DNA of 64,000 bases. Origin: Paenibacillus doosanensis. Its GTDB lineage: Bacteria > Bacillota > Bacilli > Paenibacillales > NBRC-103111. The notes under the pieces are model-generated. The model was not told where the DNA came from, did no database searches, and saw nothing but the letters and a program-made list of their open reading frames with translations. Within the stretch, counting starts at the first letter, position 1. Every line of letters starts with the position of its first letter. Positions 63,620-64,000 of this stretch are shown piece by piece. The stretch is from positions 62,001 to 126,000 of the forward strand of contig NZ_JANYUY010000001.1 of the NCBI RefSeq assembly GCF_025060755.1, given 5' to 3'. Both the position numbers and the translations under genes were made by a program.

Positions 63620-64000
63620 ATGAACAACCCCAAATCTGCTGCAATCGGGCAAGCCCATGCAGCAACAGGCATTCGCAGCGGCAGCCTGCTGCTCATGTTC
63701 GGCGTCATCCTGATCGCTTCCAACTTGCGCGCCTCCATTACTGTCGTCGGACCGTTAACGGCATCGATCCGCGCCGATACCGGCTTGTCCAATGTGCTGG
63801 CCAGTCTGCTGACCGCGCTGCCGCTTATCGCTTTCGCCTTGTTGTCTCCGCTCGCGCCCGGCATCGCCCGCCGCATCGGCATGGAGAAGACGCTGTTTAT
63901 AAGCATGGCCGCCTTAACCGCGGGAATCGTGATCCGCTCGCTCCCTTCCGCAGCGGCGCTGTTCGCCGGAACAGCCGTGCTCGGCGCCTCTATCGCTATC
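63620..64000 (+). CDS. CynX/NimT-type MFS transporter, 3' end outside window
   Basis: 127 residues visible. After a short cytosolic start come SLLLMFGVILIASNLRASITVVGPL, the family helix 1, then the A-loop RRIGMEKTLFI. Relatives export or import cyanate, 2-nitroimidazole or other small organics. AAAGGAGAGG precedes ATG 63620. Confidence 0.88.
   Translation, partial: MNNPKSAAIGQAHAATGIRSGSLLLMFGVILIASNLRASITVVGPLTASIRADTGLSNVLASLLTALPLIAFALLSPLAPGIARRIGMEKTLFISMAALTAGIVIRSLPSAAALFAGTAVLGASIAI

Overview
The window looks like chromosomal DNA from a GC-rich, spore-forming Firmicute of the Paenibacillaceae (Paenibacillus or a close relative). The evidence is strong AGGAGG-type ribosome sites with frequent GTG and TTG starts, a YtaF-type sporulation membrane protein, several CUT1 sugar ABC systems that each lack their own ATPase, YesM/YesN-type two-component pairs, membrane-bound AraC regulators and an HPr-based PTS with a CcpA site. 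No tRNA, rRNA, CRISPR array, phage or complete insertion sequence was seen.

Region by region. 1-1.5 kb: a MurA paralogue running off the left edge, with an FHA/winged-helix regulator beside it. 2.1-9 kb: a membrane AraC regulator followed by a sugar ABC importer (binding lipoprotein, two permeases) and a Gfo/Idh/MocA oxidoreductase. 9.2-13.7 kb: two aldo/keto reductases around a TetM-family ribosomal-protection GTPase, then a VOC protein. 13.8-16.9 kb: a 14-helix MFS exporter divergent from a MarR regulator with two palindromes between them, then a LysR regulator. 17.2-25 kb: small unknown proteins, ytaF, an HTH-DUF1232 fusion, an ECF sigma factor with two membrane partners, MsrAB, and fabH behind a FapR-like operator.

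24.8-32.3 kb is one minus-strand operon: YesM-type kinase, YesN-type regulator, binding protein, two permeases and a PhyH-type dioxygenase. 32.3-35.2 kb holds an AraC regulator and a protein with two apparent ferritin-like halves; each is preceded by a long hairpin element, the two elements lying in opposite orientation. 35.3-47.8 kb is the most unusual part, an apparent 12-kb operon. It begins with an enolase-superfamily dehydratase, an ABC importer and a two-component system. It continues into a solute-binding-like protein with no signal peptide, two class III CoA-transferases and two MaoC-fold proteins, one of which has lost its catalytic His. 48.1-53.7 kb: a Gly/Ser-rich lipoprotein, an OmpR-type two-component system, a DinB protein, PepT and a glutathione peroxidase. 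53.9-61.3 kb: a complete mannitol PTS operon, mtlA-mtlR-mtlF-mtlD-ptsI-ptsH, carrying its own general PTS proteins, with a promoter and cre site upstream. 61.5-64 kb: a secreted beta-propeller protein, an HTH-cupin regulator and the start of a CynX-type MFS transporter.

Two repeat families stand out. A ~240-bp element occurs twice nearly complete (1803-2041, 16936-17175) and twice as remnants (17894-17936, 19420-19528), always in the same orientation and 3' of a minus-strand gene. The second family is the pair of long imperfect palindromes around the AraC gene at 32.7 kb.
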